DNA of 64,000 nt from Diplonema japonicum (Eukaryota > Euglenozoa > Diplonemea > Diplonemida > Diplonemidae), in NCBI GenBank assembly GCA_964019335.1, contig OZ025728.1:186001-250000 (forward strand), read 5' to 3'. Below the pieces are notes generated by a model. That model was not told the DNA's origin. It did not search any database and saw only the letters and a list, made by a program, of their open reading frames with translations. Both the position numbers and the translations under genes were made by a program. This document shows, in pieces, positions 8,686 to 18,789 of this stretch (the stretch's first letter is position 1; each line of letters starts with the position of its first letter).

Positions 8686-8907
8686 TCACGCACCTTTGTG
8701 TTTCTTCTTATGCACCGACAGCTTATGCCTGTTTAACCCTTGCTTGCTTACATAATCAACGACCTCCTTCCCTGCATTCACACACACAGCACAAACATGC
8801 CCTTGCAGTTTAGTTTCGTTTCCTGTTGTACTCATATCTTTACTCACATCTGACATCCCCCCTCCTTTGACAAGTTTTTCTTCTTTTAAAGAGCGGGCCT
8901 CCAACAC
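8686..8907 (-). CDS. small C2H2 zinc-finger ORF
   Basis: This is a 73-codon ORF with one zinc-finger-like motif: CAVC, then GLNRHKLSVH (Cys2-x(17-20)-His-x4-His) near residues 38-66, followed by a basic tail KKKHKGA. One finger plus a basic tail could bind nucleic acid. It may be one exon of a longer gene or a chance ORF. The fit of the Cys and His spacing is its main support. A 21-base poly-G run lies just upstream (8930-8950). Confidence 0.45.
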   Translation of the reverse strand: MLEARSLKEEKLVKGGGMSDVSKDMSTTGNETKLQGHVCAVCVNAGKEVVDYVSKQGLNRHKLSVHKKKHKGA

Positions 8908-8998
8908 CCACGTATCAGGAATTAACGAAGGGGGGGGGGGGGGGGGGGGGAGGGTCTATCTTTTGATGCTCCATTTTTTTCTCGGAGCCGAAAACGCT

Positions 8999-9391
8999 TC
9001 AATTGGCAAGACCTGAGATCAGGCTGGGGTTGGTGTTTAACATCATTTGCAAGATTCCCGCCTTCTCGGAGTTTTCCCTACCGTCCGTTTTTATGAAACG
9101 CGAGGCAACACCAATTTCGACAGGGACGCTGTAGCCCAGCTCCTCTAACTTTAGAACGTCGCGCTTGATTTCCACTATGACTTCGCACCCTGCGTGTAAG
9201 GCAAGATCCCGCAGGGCGTGTTCATCATTCAGCTCCTCGCCCTCCAATATCAAGTCGAAGTAGCCTTTCCTGTAGTTTATATGCTTTCCCACCTCTTCCT
9301 TCACTTCCGATATGCTCATGTTGCAGCCTAGGTCCAAGCCCAGCTTACCTTTTTCATGCGAAAAAACCAAATCAACTGTGCCCCCTGACAT
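8999..9391 (-). CDS. short ubiquitin-like protein
   Basis: This is a 130-residue ORF whose first 75 residues form a ubiquitin-like domain (VDLVFSHEKGKLGLDL, ISEVKEEVGKHI, FDLILEGEELNDEHAL, CEVIVEIKRD). It is followed by KLEELGYSVPVEIG, which parallels the ELERLGVSIDL segment after the UBL of the genes at 4292 and 6265. It is therefore a short relative of those genes without ankyrin repeats. It ends ...SLISGLAN with no Gly-Gly. The region 9400-9720 beyond it holds a gtgtggtgtggt microsatellite and AT-rich DNA, with no gene seen. Confidence 0.7.
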   Translation of the reverse strand: MSGGTVDLVFSHEKGKLGLDLGCNMSISEVKEEVGKHINYRKGYFDLILEGEELNDEHALRDLALHAGCEVIVEIKRDVLKLEELGYSVPVEIGVASRFIKTDGRENSEKAGILQMMLNTNPSLISGLAN

Positions 9392-9837
9392 GTTGTGTAC
9401 CTCAAGACGTATGGTGTGGTGTGGTGTGGTGTAACGTATAAAAAAAGAATTAAAGCAAAATGGTGGAAATAAGAAATTAAAATACCCCCTCTCCCCCCCA
9501 TATATATATTTTTATATATAGCGTTTTGATATCTTGGCGGGCCGTTGCTAACCACTTCGTTCCTATCATAGTGAATTTTTTTTTCTTTCCTTTCGTCATC
9601 TAGTCAGTCCGGGAACTGGATGATGTAAAAAAAAGAAAGTTTTTAAAATTTTCACTTCCAGGATTAATTAAATTAAAAAAAATATCAAATACCGCCCCGC
9701 CACTTCTTACGCGTCGCCTTCTGATTGGCAGGCTAGATGGTTGTTGTGGAGTTGTTGAGGGGGCTATTCTACTGTTTTTACTGCGGTGTCCACTCGTGTA
9801 TGGTGCGTCCTTCTGCAGGGCCATCATGTGCGCCCAG

Positions 9838-10375
9838 TAAAGTGGTGGAAAAAAAGCCCTCAGTAGGCAACTCGGCTCATGTTGAAATACTCCGGTCGGA
9901 CCCCGTTATGACAACGGGTGCAGTTCATACCCATGATGACATGCGAAGACATACAAAGTTCAACTTGAATTTGTCACTAAGCTGTCTAAACAAGACTGCT
10001 GTTAGGAGTTAGGTTCAATCCACCCTGAAGAATCTCTCCGCCATAGAATCATCAAGCATTTTCATAACGATGAAGAGACCCGCCTACGGCCGCTTTCCAA
10101 CTCGCTATGACACGGACGCACCTCAGGTGCGTGCTGTAACAGGAAGTGCACAAAATCAAGTTTACCACAAAAAACACGCCAAACCGAAATCCTATAAAGA
10201 TATACTCACCCTGAATAATCAGTCTATACGAAATATAAAAAATCAGTCCATCAAGCGCTATAACACCCACAACCCCCACCCGTTCAACCACGGCGCGTTG
10301 ATCAGATCGCTCCCCAGAGAGGAAGTTATCCGCACGATCTGCAACGCCTACGGTGCAGGTGTTAGAAAGGTCCTC
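9838..10375 (+). mobile_element. Penelope-like B-family 5' fragment
   Basis: Plus-strand 9838-9945 matches the reverse complement of 49092-49200 (5' UTR of the B element). From 10070 the frame reads MKRPAYGRFPTRYDT, then REEVIRTICNAYGAGVRK, as in the B protein starting at 48907. Homology stops at about 10375, where an inverted internal B fragment begins. About 100 bases before it (9720-9766) there is a scrap of the non-LTR 3' UTR. Confidence 0.8.
10070..10375 (+). pseudogene. N-terminus of B-family PLE polyprotein
   Basis: About 100 codons align with the first 100 residues of the protein at 46565-48907, with many substitutions between residues 16 and 60. The frame runs on to 10447, but past 10375 it is antisense to a B linker fragment. 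The copy therefore lacks both the GIY-YIG and RT domains. Confidence 0.75.
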
Positions 10376-10690
10376 TCGTACGCGATGGACGCCGACCGCC
10401 GGTTGGAGTGTCGCGTGTCCCATGCAATCCCGAGCCCGATGTCCTGATGGGCGGACTGGGTTCATACCGTAAGCTGGGCGGCCCCAGGGACCGTCACTAG
10501 GGCTCCAATCGTCTGGTGGATGCCCAGGGGGCCCCCTGCCGAATCGGGCGTCGCCGCCCCGACTCGGACTAAAGATGGCTCCACAGCCGACGTCGATTCC
10601 CTCTGGGTGCTGATAACCGGTTGGAGTGTCGCGTGTCCCATGCCAGACGGCATCGGTGTGTCAATCCCGTGCCCGGTGCCGCGAGTTTGC
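10376..10690 (-). mobile_element. Penelope-like B-family linker fragment, inverted
   Basis: The minus strand encodes two MGHATLQPV repeats with TSAVEPSLVR, as in the linker of the B polyprotein (compare 14640-14900). It abuts the plus-strand B 5' fragment head to head, so the element end is inverted. The product is interrupted by a stop. The following 10700-11040 has no recognisable gene. Confidence 0.75.
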
Positions 10691-11058
10691 GGGTTTGCGG
10701 TTTTTATTCTTGCGGTGCCATCGCCGTCATCTCTGCCTGATGTGTTTAAGCGTTGTAAATGTAAAGGGAAATAAACTTAGCTTTTAGGCGCACTTTCACA
10801 TACTGCCCTGTGTTATAGCGTTAAAAAGTAGTACGTGCGAGCTTTGGGAGGTGTTGCCAAGCAGGGAATTAAAAGTTCGTAGCCACCCAGAAGCTTTTTC
10901 CCCCTTGCCGGGCTAAAAAATACAAAAAAAAAAAAAGACTTTCCTCCTATGATCCTACGCACTGTACTGTACCTCCCCATGAAAAAAAAAATGCCGGGAA
11001 AAAAAAACCCCCCCTGGATAATCTATTTACTCGGTTCCTTCTGATGACGCTTCTTCTC

Positions 11059-12657
11059 CTAGAAATGAACGGGCACCGCATCAGCAATAGGAGAGATCAG
11101 TGCAGACGGTGTCAAGTTAGATGCGGTGTTGCCATCATTGTTCCTCAAGTTAACATCAGCTCCCTTCTCGACCAAGAGGGATGCACACATTTTGTCCCCC
11201 CTCCAAGAAGCGTAGTGAAGTGCGGTGTTGCCATCACTGTTCTGTAAGTTAACATTAGCTCCCTTCTCGACCAAGTAGAAAACACACTCCTTGTGTCCAC
11301 CCATTGCGGCGTAGTAAAGTGCGGTGTTGCCATCACTGTCCTGCGAGTCTACATCAGATCCCTTCTCGACCAAGAGGGAAGCACAGTCCTTGTGTCCACC
11401 CTTTGCGGCAATGTGAAGTGCGGTCTTGCCATCACTGCCATTCAACTTAACATCAGCTCCCCTCTCGACCAAGAGGGAAGCACACCCCTTGTGTCCACCC
11501 ATTGCGGCGTAGTAAAGTGCGCTTCTACCATCACTGTTCGTCAGATTAACCTCAGCCTTCTCGACCAAGATGGAAGCACACTCTGTGTCACCACCTATTG
11601 CGGCAATGTGAAGTGCGGTGTTGCCAACACTGTTCTGCACGTTAACATCAGCTCCCTTCTCGACTAAGTAAGAAGCACTCCCCTCGTCCCCATCAATGGC
11701 CAGGTGCGGTGCAGTGCTCCTCGTGTAAGCCCCTTGCTTTACCAAGTAGTCCTTGATTCTTGAATAAGCAGCCTTGTGAAGTGCGGTGTTGCCATCATTG
11801 TTCTGCAAGTTAACATCAGTTCCCTTCTCGACCAAGAGGGATGCACACGCCTTGTGTCCCTTCGAAGCGGCGATGTGAAGTGCGGTGTTGCCATCCTTGT
11901 TCTGCAAGTTAACATCGGCTTTGTTCTGGACCAAGTGGGAAACACACTTCAATTCTTCGTTTAGAACGGCAATGTGAAGTGCGGTGTTGCCATCATTGTT
12001 CTGCAAGCTAACATCAGTTCCCTTCTCGACCAAGAGGGATGCACAGTCCCAGTATCTCTCCAAAACGGCGGCTTGAAGTGCAGTGTTGCCTTCCTTGTTC
12101 TGCAAGCTAACATCGGCTTTGTTCTGGACCAAGAGGGAAACACAATTTAATTCTCTCTTAAGTACGGCGATGTGAAGTGCGGTGTTGCCATCATTGTTCT
12201 GCAAGTCAACAACAGCTTTGTTCTGGACCAAGTGGGGAACACACATTGATCTTTTGTAAAGAACGGCGATGTGAAGTGCGGTGTTGCCATCATTGTTCTG
12301 CAAGCTAACGTCAGCTCCCTTCTCGACCAAGAGGGAAACACACTCCTCGCATCCCTTCATAGCAGCTACGTGCAGTGCGGTGTTGAGGTCACCATCAATG
12401 TTCTGCAAGTCGACGTTCAGCACGTTAACATCCGCCCCTTTCCTGACCAAGCAGAAAACGCACTCCAAGTATTCTTCAGCTGAGCAACTAAAAGCTGGAG
12501 CGGGTTCGCAAGCTACTCGAAGCTCGGAAACGTAGTAGCCTCGTTGATCGCTGTCGAAATCGTTGCCTCGATAAGGAGCGTTGCCAGGCTTGGCCTTCTC
12601 TTGACGGTTTTTAGAATCGAGATACTTCAAAGCCTCGTCCAAGCGGCCCATTTTCAC
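11059..12657 (-). CDS. ankyrin-repeat protein, about 14 repeats
   Basis: This 532-residue protein begins MKMGRLDEALKYLDSKN. Residues of about 75 onward are tandem 33-residue ankyrin repeats with the consensus DGNTALHIAA..G...CASLLVEKGADVNLQN. Repeats are very alike at the DNA level too (gtgaagtgcggtgttgccat recurs every 99 bases or so), which indicates recent expansion or homogenisation. One repeat near 11690-11760 is degenerate (QGAYTRSTAPHLAIDG). No transmembrane segment or other domain is visible. Such proteins usually act as protein-binding scaffolds; the partner is unknown. The ORF stops at 11059 in ordinary coding sequence, so the C terminus is plausible. Confidence 0.8.
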   Translation of the reverse strand: MKMGRLDEALKYLDSKNRQEKAKPGNAPYRGNDFDSDQRGYYVSELRVACEPAPAFSCSAEEYLECVFCLVRKGADVNVLNVDLQNIDGDLNTALHVAAMKGCEECVSLLVEKGADVSLQNNDGNTALHIAVLYKRSMCVPHLVQNKAVVDLQNNDGNTALHIAVLKRELNCVSLLVQNKADVSLQNKEGNTALQAAVLERYWDCASLLVEKGTDVSLQNNDGNTALHIAVLNEELKCVSHLVQNKADVNLQNKDGNTALHIAASKGHKACASLLVEKGTDVNLQNNDGNTALHKAAYSRIKDYLVKQGAYTRSTAPHLAIDGDEGSASYLVEKGADVNVQNSVGNTALHIAAIGGDTECASILVEKAEVNLTNSDGRSALYYAAMGGHKGCASLLVERGADVKLNGSDGKTALHIAAKGGHKDCASLLVEKGSDVDSQDSDGNTALYYAAMGGHKECVFYLVEKGANVNLQNSDGNTALHYASWRGDKMCASLLVEKGADVNLRNNDGNTASNLTPSALISPIADAVPVHF

Positions 12658-12839
12658 CTGTGATAAGAGAGTGAGTTGCGGCTAGGGGTTATGCAAAGAG
12701 GAAAGAAACTTACACCCCCCCCCCCCCCCCCATAATTTCTGGAAGATGTTGTGATTACCATCAATATTCTGCAATTTACATCTTCGTTTTTTCCCCATTT
12801 TTTTTTCACCACTACCGGAATCGGTGTGGAAAAATAGGC

Positions 12840-12959
12840 GTTTGCCAGGCATGTATGACCGTGCAGGTGTTCTCTTCCCACAAGCTTTGCTGGTTGTGTG
12901 GCATTTTACACTTTTTTCTTTCTCTTTTTATTTTTTTAAAATCACGTTATCGGGGGTGG
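12840..12959 (-). mobile_element. non-LTR 3' UTR scrap, interrupted by B insertion
   Basis: The plus strand carries catgtatgaccgtgcaggtg, cacaagctttgctggttg and cacgttat-ggg, as in the non-LTR 3' UTR at 17030-17160. The B-family insertion starts directly at 12960, so this old copy was the target. A 17-base poly-C lies at 12715-12731, upstream. Confidence 0.65.
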
Positions 12960-13069
12960 CTGAAATGGTTTTAAGTTAGGATGAAGAAGCGAAGAAATAG
13001 ATAAAAAGGGGTGGGAAAGAATAAATACTGCATACGAAAACAGAGAGTCGAGTAAAAAAGGGAAAAGGT

Positions 13070-13143
13070 GACTGACATCCTCAAGAGGAGCCTCCCACGT
13101 ACCAGGAATTAAGCAGAGGTTGCTTCCATGGCCCGTATCAGTC
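13070..13143 (-). ncRNA. B-family PLE 3'-UTR structured motif
   Basis: The minus strand has an outer GACTGA/TCAGTC helix where family A has GACTGG/CCAGTC, so the sixth pair covaries. The inner CCTC/GAGG helix is conserved, and the TCCT-CTTG-AGGA hairpin replaces the UUCG hairpin of A. Another full copy is at 38961-39034. Confidence 0.5.
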
Positions 13144-13445
13144 TATCGCCAGAAAGAATAATGAAAATAACATAACAAAGAGAAGGGGAGAAGAAACGGA
13201 AAAAGACGGCTTGGTCATCAGAGAATGTTGACCCAAATGCGTCGGCGGACGCAGTTTAACGTCATACCCGGGACGGAAACCATGTTGGGAAAGCAGAAGG
13301 GAAGTTAAGAGTCAAGAAGTGGAAAAGGAAAAGGTGGAAACTAAAATCATAGGGTGCGAGGTCTGTGAGAACCTGCATAGCCTATCGCCCTCGTAGCACG
13401 CCGGGCCGGCACTCCTACATTGCGTAGGGTCGTCTCCAGTAGTTC

Positions 13446-15770
13446 CTAGTTGTAGGAGTTCAGCACAGTCGACCACTGTGACTCGCTGTAGTAGAGGGTC
13501 CCTGCCCCCACGAAGTCAGCGAGTAGGGCTGCCACAGTCGGATACGACTTGTCCTTGAACCCTTGGGTCTGCAACCGAAAGCCCTGTTCCTGGCGGGAAG
13601 CGTAGAGCCACGTCGAGTCATAACAGACCAGCAGACACGGGATCGCGACGCGTGTGTCGAGGGGGACCGTGACCATGGGGGTCTCACCCAGGAAGTGTGT
13701 GCAAGCCCTGGACATGCAGCTGAGGTCAAAGACGGCCTCGCCCTGGGAAAGGAAGCCCAGGTGTCGAAGCTCATCCAGGTCCTCAGGGCCGTCGACGTCT
13801 GCTTCCCTGGTGAGCCTCTTAAGGGCGACAAGTCCAGTGACTCTGGTGTTCGGCCTCGTCGCGGCGAGATCCCGTTTGGCCGCGGGAAGGGCGGGGCCGT
13901 CTTCGGGTTCCGGGCGTTTGTTCCTCTGCCCGTTGTAGGTGAGCAGGAGAGGGGTCCTCCCTGGAGTCCTAGTCTCGTCACCTCTTGGGGCCTCGGAACC
14001 GAAGAGTGGGTGTTTCCAGCCGCCTTGGGCGAAGAACTCCGACCACCACTGTTGCTGTACCGCGGTGTTCAGCCCCGAGTGCCATTCGTGAGACAACCGA
14101 AGACGTTCGGTGGTAGGCAACGCCTTGTGCGCAATCAGAAGAAGCTGTTCCTGGTTGGCGACGGTTGCCTGTTGGTCGGCAGTTCTATCCGTGTCACGGG
14201 CCTCGAGCAGCAGTTGATGTGGAGAGGTGTCCAGGTGCATCGGGAGGGGACCGACCGACAGGAGCTGACGCTGGTGTTCGTCCAAGAGCTCCGGGTGTCG
14301 CCGGAAGTAGACCAAGAGACTGAGGTATCGATCCATCCGTCTCTGGAGGGCCCTTCGGTTGAGGGCTTCCTGATCAAAACCCTGTGACTGCTCGCGCAGG
14401 ATGAGAAGATCCCCATCGCCTGTGGAGGAACTCTTACCACGACGGCTTTCGTGCTCGTAAGCAGTGCCGTCGTGCTTCTTCTTGCGCGAGGGTCTGTCCG
14501 GGGAGTCCTGCGTGAGGTCGATCATTTCTAAACCACCATCCGCCTGGTGAGGGTCTAGGGGAGCGTCTGCCTCGGCTCGGGCCACGGGCGGCTCCAGGGT
14601 CAGCGTCGTGTCTCTCTGGGCGTTGACCACCGGTTGAAGCGTCGCGTGTCCCATGGCGGGAGCCATCGGCGTATCCATCCCGAGTCCGATGTTCTCATGG
14701 ACGGACTGGATGCAAGGAGTGAGCTGTACCTGGCGGGCGCCGAGGGGGGCGTCTGCCAGAACGGGCGTTGTCACGGCTCGGGCGAGCGATGACTCCACAG
14801 CCGACGTTGTCACAATCTGGGAGCCGACCACTGGTTGGAGTGTCGCGTGTCCCATGGTAGACGACGGCATCGGTGTGTCACTCCCGTGTCCGGTGTCCCG
14901 ACGGGTGGACTGAGTGCAGGCCGCGAGCTGGGTGGATGACACGTCCGTTGGCGGTGGAAGGCATGGTGTCAACCGAGGCTCAGTAACCGGCCGCCTCGAC
15001 AGGGTCGCGCGGGGCGTCGGAATTTCGACAGACTTCGTAAGTCTGACCGCCGCGGCCGAGGGCGACCCCAGTCCGGCGTCCATCGGGGGCAGTCTACTGC
15101 TGGGAGGATCCGTCTGGAGCGTCGATGATATCGAGAACAGTACAGGTGCTGTGACACGGTCCGTCTGACAGGTTGCGACTGCTGTCTGTGGTGTAGACTT
15201 GTGCAGACTCGAGACCTTCAGGAAGAGCGGGACAGTTCCGACCACGTTAGTCTGGCTTGCCGTAGACGTGGTGGTGACAGAGCATCCGGTGTGCACGGCT
15301 CGCGCGGCCACGGCGGCAGCTAGGGCTACGATGGCGGTGGCGACGGGCCGCCCGAAGTGAGCGGTGTGCGCATCCACACCTGATGCGGCGACTCCTGTGT
15401 CGACCCGCCGGGTGCGTGCGGCATATGTAGCTATAGCTGCAGCTAGGGTGACATAAGTTAGGAGGGTGCGATCTTCCGGGGTGTTGAGAGCGGTCTCAGT
15501 CTTTCGCGCGCTCGAGTCGCTTACCTGGGGTGCCGCCGGGGTGATGACCGGCTCAAACTGGCGAAACTCAGCCTCAGGGTCTAGAACACGTGTGTTGTGT
15601 TTCCTGCCTGGGGTTGTCCTGGCCCACACATCGTCTGGGATGCAGAGGATGTTGTGTTCGGAGTATGTCGCGCAGATGTGTTTGAGGCTCTGGAGCCTTA
15701 GCCGTACGTCGGTGTCTTTGACCATGTACCTTCCCTTCTTCCTGAGAGCGATGAACCAGTGGCCGCTGAG
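13446..15770 (-). pseudogene. C-terminal half of B-family PLE polyprotein
   Basis: The open frame runs to a Met at 15797, but codons beyond about 15770 come from flanking DNA. It starts inside the protease-like domain at SGHWFIALRKKGRYMVKDTD (the His and Asp; the Cys part is lost). Next come an Ala/Thr-rich linker with two MGHATLQPVV units, a SUMO-interaction-like motif MIDLTQDSPD (DNA near 14505-14535) and a Lys-rich stretch. The C-terminal domain has SRACTHFLGETP and STWLYASR, and the protein ends in QWSTVLNSYN. It has no RT or endonuclease, so it is a dead 5'-truncated copy. It shows the true C terminus of the family. Confidence 0.8.
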
Positions 15771-15779
15771 AGTCCGGAT

Positions 15780-16790
15780 AAAAGACCCCCAACCCAAAAT
15801 AACGTAGGATCAGGGGGGGTTTGCTACAGGCTTCCCCAAGCCCCATAGGCGGGCGCGGCCCTGCCGACCCTGCAGAGGCTTACCCAAGCCCTGTACCGTA
15901 GGGGCGCATATATAGGGGTGATCTTAGGGGTACGGGCGCATATATAGGGGTGATCTTAGGGGTACGGGCGCATATATAGGGGTGATCTAAGATCACCCCT
16001 AAAAATCTTAGGGGCGCATAAAAAGGGGTGATCTTAGGGGTACAGGGCTTACCCAAGCCCTGTACCGTAGGGGCGCATATATAGGGGTGATCTTAGGGGT
16101 ACGGGCGCATATATAGGGGTGATCTTAGGGGTACGGGCGCATATATAGGGGTGATCTTAGGGGTACGGGCGCATATATAGGGGTGATCTTAGGGGTACGG
16201 GCGCATATATAGGGGTGATCTTAGGGGTACGGGCGCATATATAGGGGTGATCTTAGGGGTACGGGCGCATATATAGGGGTGATCTTAGGGGTACGGGCGC
16301 ATATATAGGGGTGATCTTAGGGGTACGGGCGCATATATAGGGGTGATCTTAGGGGTACGGGCGCATATATAGGGGTGATCTTAGGGGTACGGGCGCATAT
16401 ATAGGGGTGATCTTAGGGGTACGGGCGCATATATAGGGGTGATCTTAGGGGTACGGGCGCATATATAGGGGTGATCTAAGATCACCCCTAAAAATCTTAG
16501 GGGCGCATAAAAAGGGGTGATCTTAGGGGTACAGGGCTTACCCAAGCCCTGTACCGTAGGGGCGCATATATAGGGGTGATCTTAGGGGTACGGGCGCATA
16601 TATAGGGGTGATCTTAGGGGTACGGGCGCATATATAGGGGTGATCTAAGATCACCCCTAAAAATCTTAGGGGCGCATAAAAAGGGGTGATCTTAGGGGTA
16701 CAGGGCTTACCCAAGCCCTGTACCCCTAAGATCACCCCTATATGCGGAAAATCACCCCTATATATGCGGAAGATGACCACGCCCTGCCGA
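15780..16790. repeat. 32-bp minisatellite with palindromic higher-order units
   Basis: The unit acgggcgcatatataggg-gtgatcttaggggt (32 bp) repeats about twenty times. Blocks are separated three times (about 15985, 16470, 16640) by a spacer with two palindromes: aggggtgatct-a-agatcacccct (11-bp arms) and acagggctt-accc-aagccctgt (9-bp arms). Each unit carries two GGGG runs and one GGG run. The array starts right after the truncated end of the B insertion. No coding function is seen. Confidence 0.9.
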
Positions 16791-16930
16791 CCCTGCAGAG
16801 GCTTCCCTGAGCCCGTTGTAGTAACCCAACGTGCGTAGGGAGTGGACAGAGTCTACCGAAGCAGCTGGAATTTTTTTTTTTTTAAATTCCACTTCCTTTT
16901 CGACTTGCTAAGGCCGTACCCACTAGGTGG

Positions 16931-16980
16931 CTGAAATGGTTTTAAGTTAGGATGAAGAAGCGAAGAAATAGATAAAAAGA
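16931..16980 (-). mobile_element. solo B-family 3' tail insertion (50 bp) with 13-bp TSD
   Basis: About 50 bases of the B terminus (ctgaaatggttttaagttag ... gataaaaag) interrupt the non-LTR 3' UTR. The duplicated target acccactaggtgg is at 16918-16930 and 16981-16993; the intact site is seen at 19350. It is an extremely 5'-truncated PLE insertion. Confidence 0.85.
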
Positions 16981-17348
16981 ACCCACTAGGTGGGTTGGAA
17001 GTGTCTCGAGACGCTCACCCGGTTGCCCGAGTACTCATGACCGTACTGGTGTTCTCTTTCCACAAGCTTTGCTGGTTGTTTGGCACTTTACACTTTTTTT
17101 TTTTGGCTACTGCGGGTGCCGGACCTCAGTATCCTCTTTTTTTTTTTTTTTATCACGTTATAGGGGTGGGGGTAAACCTGTTCTGGGGGGCTTTTTTATT
17201 TTCACTGCTGCGTCTGTCTCGTCGGCTGCTGTAGTGGGGAGGTTGGTGGTGTTCTCTGTTTCTGCGAGAAACAGGATTGGGGATCTGGGATGGGATCTCG
17301 GGATTCTGAATGAATCTTTAGTGCCTCAGCCGCCTTCTGATTGGCTTG

Positions 17349-18064
17349 CTACTTCGGCAGGTTAGTTGGTTGTTGTGGAGTTGTTGCGGAGGGGGGCAGG
17401 TCCCCGGTATCTTCGAGATATTGGATTGCTTTTCGTGGGTTCTCCACAAGGATGTGTCTCAGCGTCAGGGTGTCGAAGTGTTTGTCCCTGCTTGCTTTGG
17501 ATGACGGACAGTCTAGGAAGAGATGTTGGAGGGTTCGCTTCGTGTTGGGGCCACACTTTACGCAAATTCGCTGCTCGGCGTATCCTACCTTCAGCAGGTC
17601 ATGGTGCCCAGTCTTCAGCTGGTTGATCAGCACCTCTTCCTTCCTGTTCAGCCCTTCCATCTTTTGGGTGCTTCCGTTCTACCTGCCCACTTATTGTATG
17701 TCTTTTCCTTATTTAGCCTTGCTAATATTTCCTGCTTTCCGGTTTTTCTTATGTAGTTCTTCGCTGCACCCATGCTGATCTTCTGTGTTGCTTCCTTGTC
17801 TCTGCCGTTGCTGGCGAGTTGGTCTGCCTTCTCGTTTCCTTCTATTCCGCAGTGGCCTGGGATAAAGCAGCATGTGAGGTGGTTTCCTCTCGTTGTCAGT
17901 GCGTGTATGTTGTGCCATGCCTCGACCACCATGTCTTCTTGTTGCTTTGCGGGACCTTGCTTAAGCTTTTGCAGGCACGCCATAGAGTCTGTCAGCAGGT
18001 TGATCTGCGCCCCTTGCGTGTCCTCCTTCACGAGCCTCGCTAGCGCCGTGTTGATGGCGTTCAT
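17349..18064 (-). pseudogene. non-LTR RNase H region, frameshifted
   Basis: This region aligns with 2214-2940. RNase H residues from the EMNAINTAL part (LLTDSMAC, GHCGIEGNEKADQLA) lie in 17648-18064. The CCHC end lies in 17349-17660. A short deletion near 17655 (EAPKRWKG against EAPKKMEG) breaks the frame, and the identical lesion is present at 36230, showing common descent. Confidence 0.8.
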
Positions 18065-18789
18065 CTCTGCTTGAAAACTCTGTCTGAGTCCGGACCAGGT
18101 GAAGGGACCGGGTCATCATTGGGGGTGAGGCTAGCTGCAGGGGTCTGGCTCAAACAGGGGCCTGAAACCGGTGGCATTACCTCGTCCTGCGCTCCCTTGA
18201 TGCAAGCGTGGACGTCGAACGCTTTTGGTCTGCCGCCGTTTTGCTCCCTTAAGGTCCTTGCTCTGGCCCAGCTTTCTTCGGTGATACCCAGGATGTTCTG
18301 TTCGTCATACATACGTAGGACCTGCCTCAGTCCATTGACACGGTGTTCTTCCTCGTCTGTGTCCATCACGGTGTACCACGACCTGCCGGTTTTGATGGCT
18401 GTAGTCCAGTGGCCCGTCCTGGAGCCTTTCGGCGGGCCGATTACCAGAACTGGGTACCGTCCGCTCTTGACCACGCTCTGCAGCGAGGCCTCTTCGCCAA
18501 GGATCTTTTGGCAGGCAAGGGACAGGGTATCTTGGGAGAAGTCGCCTTATTCTGTGACAATGAAGTCTACGCCCAGTCAAGCCTGGAGACCTGTCCACCT
18601 GTTGTGCCCCAGTGAAGGGCCGAGAGCCATCGGATGACGTGCGGGAACAGCCGCGGGAGTTACTGTTGCCTCAAACCGTTGTCGTAGTACCACCTCAGTG
18701 AGCGGCTTGAGCAAACACCCCTTCTCGAAGGGCCTGTTCCACAAGTGAACACTGAAGTCCACTGGAGTGGTACATTACGTAGGAAAGGG

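Larger units (their letters stand above)
12960..15770 (-). mobile_element. Penelope-like B-family, 5'-truncated copy
   Basis: On the minus strand this runs from inside the protease-like domain (about 15770) through the linker and C-terminal domain to the B 3' UTR. It ends at the terminal sequence whose plus-strand reading is ctgaaatggttttaagttag at 12960. It is almost identical to 42929-44735 over about 1.8 kb, so both are recent. It supplies the C-terminal end that the 42.9-50.1 kb copy lacks. Its 3' UTR includes a gcgtc/gacgc hairpin (about 13230) and the structured motif at 13070-13143. Confidence 0.85.
16870..18548 (-). mobile_element. chimera of non-LTR copy 2 and Penelope A fragment
   Basis: From plus-strand poly-T (16870-16882) this block matches 35508-37115 almost base for base. 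It comprises the non-LTR 3' UTR, a frameshifted RNase H region (17349-18064), then at about 18070 a jump into the A-family protease-like domain (18070-18548). The same non-LTR/A junction at 36640 arose where the non-LTR inserted into the A element. This copy therefore looks retrotransposed from a read-through transcript, 5'-truncated at about 18548. Target duplications were not found. Confidence 0.75.

Noticed and set aside
14653-15168. Plus-strand ORFs opposite the B polyprotein linker (also at 43623-44138)
   Set aside because: They are antisense shadows of a GC-rich coding frame on the minus strand.
15900-16780. CRISPR array
   Set aside because: The repeats are tandem without unique spacers, and the genome is eukaryotic.
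15780-16790. Telomere-like array
   Set aside because: TTAGGGG occurs in each unit but only as part of a 32-bp satellite; there is no simple telomeric tandem run.
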